From the NCBI GenBank assembly GCA_900540295.1, contig UQFM01000079.1, positions 1 to 8,218 on the forward strand: a stretch of DNA of 8,218 nt, read 5' to 3'. Under the pieces are notes generated by a model. That model did not search any database. It was not told the DNA's origin and saw only the letters and a list, made by a program, of their open reading frames with translations. Made by a program: the position numbers and the translations under genes. The DNA comes from an uncultured Oscillospiraceae bacterium (GTDB taxonomy: Bacteria > Bacillota > Clostridia > Oscillospirales > Acutalibacteraceae). Shown in pieces: positions 6,708 to 8,218 of this stretch (the first letter of the stretch is position 1; the number at the start of each line of letters is the position of its first letter).

Positions 6708-7141
6708 TGGAATACAGTGAAAAAGTGATGGAGCATTTCGCAACGCCCCACAACGTCGGAAAAATTGAGGACGCGGACGGCGTCGGTGAAGTCGGCAACG
6801 CAAAATGCGGCGACATTATGAAAATGTATATTAAAGTAGACGACGGCATCATCACCGATGTGAAATTCAACACCTACGGCTGTGCCTCGGCAATCGCGAC
6901 CAGCTCCATGGCGACGGATATGATTAAAGGCAAACCTGTTTGTGAAGCGCTGAAGCTGACAAATAAAGCAGTTGTCGAAGCATTGGACGGTCTGCCCGCG
7001 GTGAAAATTCACTGCTCCGTATTGGCAGAAGAAGCAATTAAAGCCGCTGTGAAAGACTATTACGACAAAAACGGTATCGAATATGACCCTGCTCTTTTCA
7101 AAGAGGACTGCTGTCATTACGACCACCATCACGCGGAATAA
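6707..7141 (+). CDS. iscU: Fe-S cluster assembly scaffold IscU/NifU N-terminal type, with a Cys/His-rich tail
   Basis: A 144-aa scaffold on which Fe-S clusters are built from iron and sulfur delivered by the preceding desulfurase. The cluster ligands are present: C34 and D36 in AKCGD, C59 in TYGCASAIA, and H102-C103 in KIHCSVLAEEA. The partner-docking region near residues 98-104 differs from the LPPVK of E. coli IscU, reading LPAVKIHC. There is no SufU-type insertion. The C-terminus runs past the usual end with DCCHYDHHHAE: two Cys and four His in the last 10 residues, a likely metal-binding tail of unknown role. The start at 6707 is chosen because MEYSEKVMEHF is the family N-terminus, and AGAGGG (6693-6698) lies 8 nt upstream; longer upstream readings run inside nifS. 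Confidence 0.94.
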   Translation: MEYSEKVMEHFATPHNVGKIEDADGVGEVGNAKCGDIMKMYIKVDDGIITDVKFNTYGCASAIATSSMATDMIKGKPVCEALKLTNKAVVEALDGLPAVKIHCSVLAEEAIKAAVKDYYDKNGIEYDPALFKEDCCHYDHHHAE

Positions 7142-7162
7142 CCGCAAACAGAAAATAAAATT

Positions 7163-7198
7163 CCACCCCGCTGTATGCTTCGGCGTACTGCGGGGTGG
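7163..7198. terminator. UUCG-capped terminator hairpin between convergent genes
   Basis: Strands 7163-7178 and 7183-7198 pair over 16 positions with one T-T mismatch (7172/7189) and one T-G pair, closed by the very stable C(TTCG)G tetraloop. It starts 22 nt after the iscU stop and lies 33 nt beyond the aph stop on the other strand. On the minus strand it is followed at once by AATTTTATTTTC, a good U-tract. On the plus strand the tail is CTCTTATAATTT, which is weaker. It probably ends transcription from both sides, better for the aph gene. Confidence 0.75.
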
Positions 7199-7230
7199 CT
7201 CTTATAATTTGGGAATTTCCTATTGTTCTT

Positions 7231-8028
7231 TTAAAACAATTCATCCAACAATATATAATACTTTAATTTTTCCGCATCCTCTGTAATACCAAGCTCCGCA
7301 TACAGCAGCGCCTTTGCGTGTAAAAATTCTTCTTTCTGCAGCTTGCACAAACCGCAGATATTATGCTCCAGAGAACGTACACAAAGCGCAATATCCTGCC
7401 AGCGGTCTGCAATCCCCGCTTTGCCTAAATCTAAAAAGCCGGTTGCTTTGCCGTTTTCCGTGAATATATTGGGCAGACAATAGTCTCCGTGCGTAAACAC
7501 CAAATCTTCCGTCGGCTGATTCTGTACCAAATACGCATAAAGCGCATGCACATCCGCAAACCCGTTTGCACCGAGGGTGTCAGGCTCGAAATCGTCTGTA
7601 TCTACCAATCCGTTTTCAATATTTTGCTTTGCCTGCTGTAAGCGGATATCCAATGTACTTTGAAGCGGGCAGTTCGATATATCTATACGCCAAAGTTTCT
7701 GTAATCCGTCCGCAAGCACTTTAACGGTATCTTCTACAGCGTCCGCAATGCGGTCACTTGCCATTGTACCGTGCAATTTTGACATCAACAGGAAGTTTTG
7801 TCCGTGCTCCTGTACAAAATCCAGAACTTCGGGAACGGGCAAACGGTTTTTCAGCCACCGCAGTGCCGCATACTCTCGGTTAGAATTCTCATTTGTCGGT
7901 TCTGTTTTCAGTACGCAATCCGTATACAGCAAAACCGCAGAATCAGATTCGCCTACTGTATCAAGAACAGGCGTTTGTCCCGCAATTTTTTCGGCGATAG
8001 TCTGCGGAAACGGGTTGTTATATTTCAT
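7231..8028 (-). CDS. aph(3')-like: APH(3')-family aminoglycoside O-phosphotransferase
   Basis: A 265-aa kinase predicted to phosphorylate the 3'-hydroxyl of kanamycin/neomycin-type aminoglycosides with ATP. Its length and ending match APH(3')-IIIa (264 aa) closely: both finish KYYILLDELF. Also shared are LPVPEVLDF (63-71), SIDIS-like RIDISNCP (114-121), the Brenner motif HGDYCLPN (180-187) with catalytic D182 and metal ligand N187, and GFLDLGKAGIADRWQDIA (197-214) with metal ligand D200. The ATP-contact lysine is K41 in VLK and its partner is probably E52. No key residue is missing, so the gene looks functional. I chose the ATG at 8028; a TTG at 8052 would add eight residues unlike the family. 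AAGGA (8044-8040) is 11 nt upstream. One hand-counted 60-nt line here (7681-7740) is 26/60 GC against 37/60 in metH (4081-4140), which hints at acquisition. Resistance is inferred, not shown; the substrate range cannot be read from sequence. Confidence 0.88.
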   Translation of the reverse strand: MKYNNPFPQTIAEKIAGQTPVLDTVGESDSAVLLYTDCVLKTEPTNENSNREYAALRWLKNRLPVPEVLDFVQEHGQNFLLMSKLHGTMASDRIADAVEDTVKVLADGLQKLWRIDISNCPLQSTLDIRLQQAKQNIENGLVDTDDFEPDTLGANGFADVHALYAYLVQNQPTEDLVFTHGDYCLPNIFTENGKATGFLDLGKAGIADRWQDIALCVRSLEHNICGLCKLQKEEFLHAKALLYAELGITEDAEKLKYYILLDELF

Positions 8029-8085
8029 GCTGTCTTCAATCCTTCTGCACAAAGGCGATTTTTCTCTTTATCGGGACGCAGTCTT

Positions 8086-8113
8086 ATTGTAACATACATC
8101 ATACACTTGTCAA
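8086..8113 (-). promoter_or_regulatory. Promoter of the APH(3')-like gene, with extended -10
   Basis: On the minus strand, a perfect TTGACA (8113-8108) is followed by a 16-nt spacer and TACAAT (8091-8086, five of six). TGT directly precedes the -10 box, giving an extended -10. The predicted leader is about 50 nt. I see no attenuator or regulatory peptide in it, so constitutive expression is likely. Confidence 0.75.
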
Positions 8114-8176
8114 ATATATGCACAGGTAATTAGGCAGAAAATGCAGAAACAAATCCCTTGCCTCTTGGAATTATAT

Positions 8177-8218
8177 CTGTCTCTTATACACATCTCCGAG
8201 CCCACGAGACCGATCAGT
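8177..8218 (+). other. Untrimmed Illumina Nextera adapter and index (not genomic)
   Basis: Bases 8177-8195 are CTGTCTCTTATACACATCT, the 19-bp Tn5 mosaic end used in Nextera libraries. Bases 8196-8210 are CCGAGCCCACGAGAC, the read-2 side adapter. The last 8 bases, CGATCAGT, sit exactly where the i7 index is read; from memory this is a listed Nextera XT i7 index (N727). Sequence order and lengths match adapter read-through of a short insert. Genomic sequence therefore stops at 8176. Confidence 0.97.

Noticed and set aside
6614..7147. 177-aa minus-strand open frame opposite iscU
   Set aside because: It mirrors the strongly conserved iscU and has no credible start signals or recognisable domain.
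8029..8052. TTG start at 8052 for the APH(3')-like gene
   Set aside because: The ATG at 8028 gives 265 aa, the family length, and AAGGA at 8044-8040 lies inside the would-be extension.
8098..8118. A third ATCATA-N9-TATGAT operator before the aph gene
   Set aside because: Only the first half-site ATCATA (8098-8103) is present; the bases at the second position read AATATA.
8177..8195. Tn5/IS50 mosaic end suggesting a transposon
   Set aside because: The bases after it are the Nextera read-2 adapter and an 8-base index, so it is library sequence, not a biological transposon end.

Overview
The window looks like part of a Clostridia-type (Bacillota) chromosome of moderate GC, possibly from a gut or other anaerobic community. 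The evidence is indirect: consensus sigma-A promoters with 16-17 bp spacers, AGAGG/AGGA ribosome binding sites, a pyrimidine-nucleoside phosphorylase of Bacillus type, a split cobalamin-dependent methionine synthase, and an IscR-type Rrf2 regulator next to nifS/iscU genes. I cannot name a genus. The last 42 bases (8177-8218) are not biological. They are an untrimmed Nextera adapter plus an 8-base index, so genomic sequence ends at 8176, near a short-read contig end.

Layout: (1) 1-320 is a short tRNA operon: strong promoter, leader hairpin, tRNA-Phe(GAA), tRNA-Arg(ACG), and a 19-bp-stem terminator. Both tRNAs have the expected length and anticodon arms, but their acceptor stems do not pair properly. 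(2) 321-457 is AT-rich with no gene. (3) 458-1759 (-) is a pyrimidine-nucleoside phosphorylase that converges on the tRNA operon. (4) 1760-1925 is a divergent promoter region. (5) 1926-5398 (+) is a tight three-gene operon: an IscR-like Rrf2 regulator, a stand-alone methionine synthase activation protein, and a methionine synthase that lacks its own activation domain. (6) 5399-5522 holds a near-consensus promoter covered by two tandem 21-bp dyads, TTCATA/ATCATA-N9-TATGAT, exactly 30 bp apart. (7) 5523-7141 (+) is cysteine desulfurase plus Fe-S scaffold IscU, with ATG/stop overlap. (8) 7163-7198 is a UUCG-capped hairpin between convergent genes. (9) 7231-8028 (-) is an intact APH(3')-like aminoglycoside phosphotransferase with its own extended -10 promoter.

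How the genes fit together: the central block combines sulfur amino acid synthesis (methionine from homocysteine via cobalamin) with Fe-S cluster assembly (sulfur from cysteine onto a scaffold). The regulator at its head carries the cysteines of an Fe-S sensor. A simple model is that the Rrf2 protein senses cluster or cysteine supply and acts at the tandem operator before nifS-iscU. That link is inference. I found no wholly new system. The most unusual items are the tandem operator, the placement of methionine synthase between iscR and nifS/iscU, the defective tRNA acceptor stems, and the adapter remnant.
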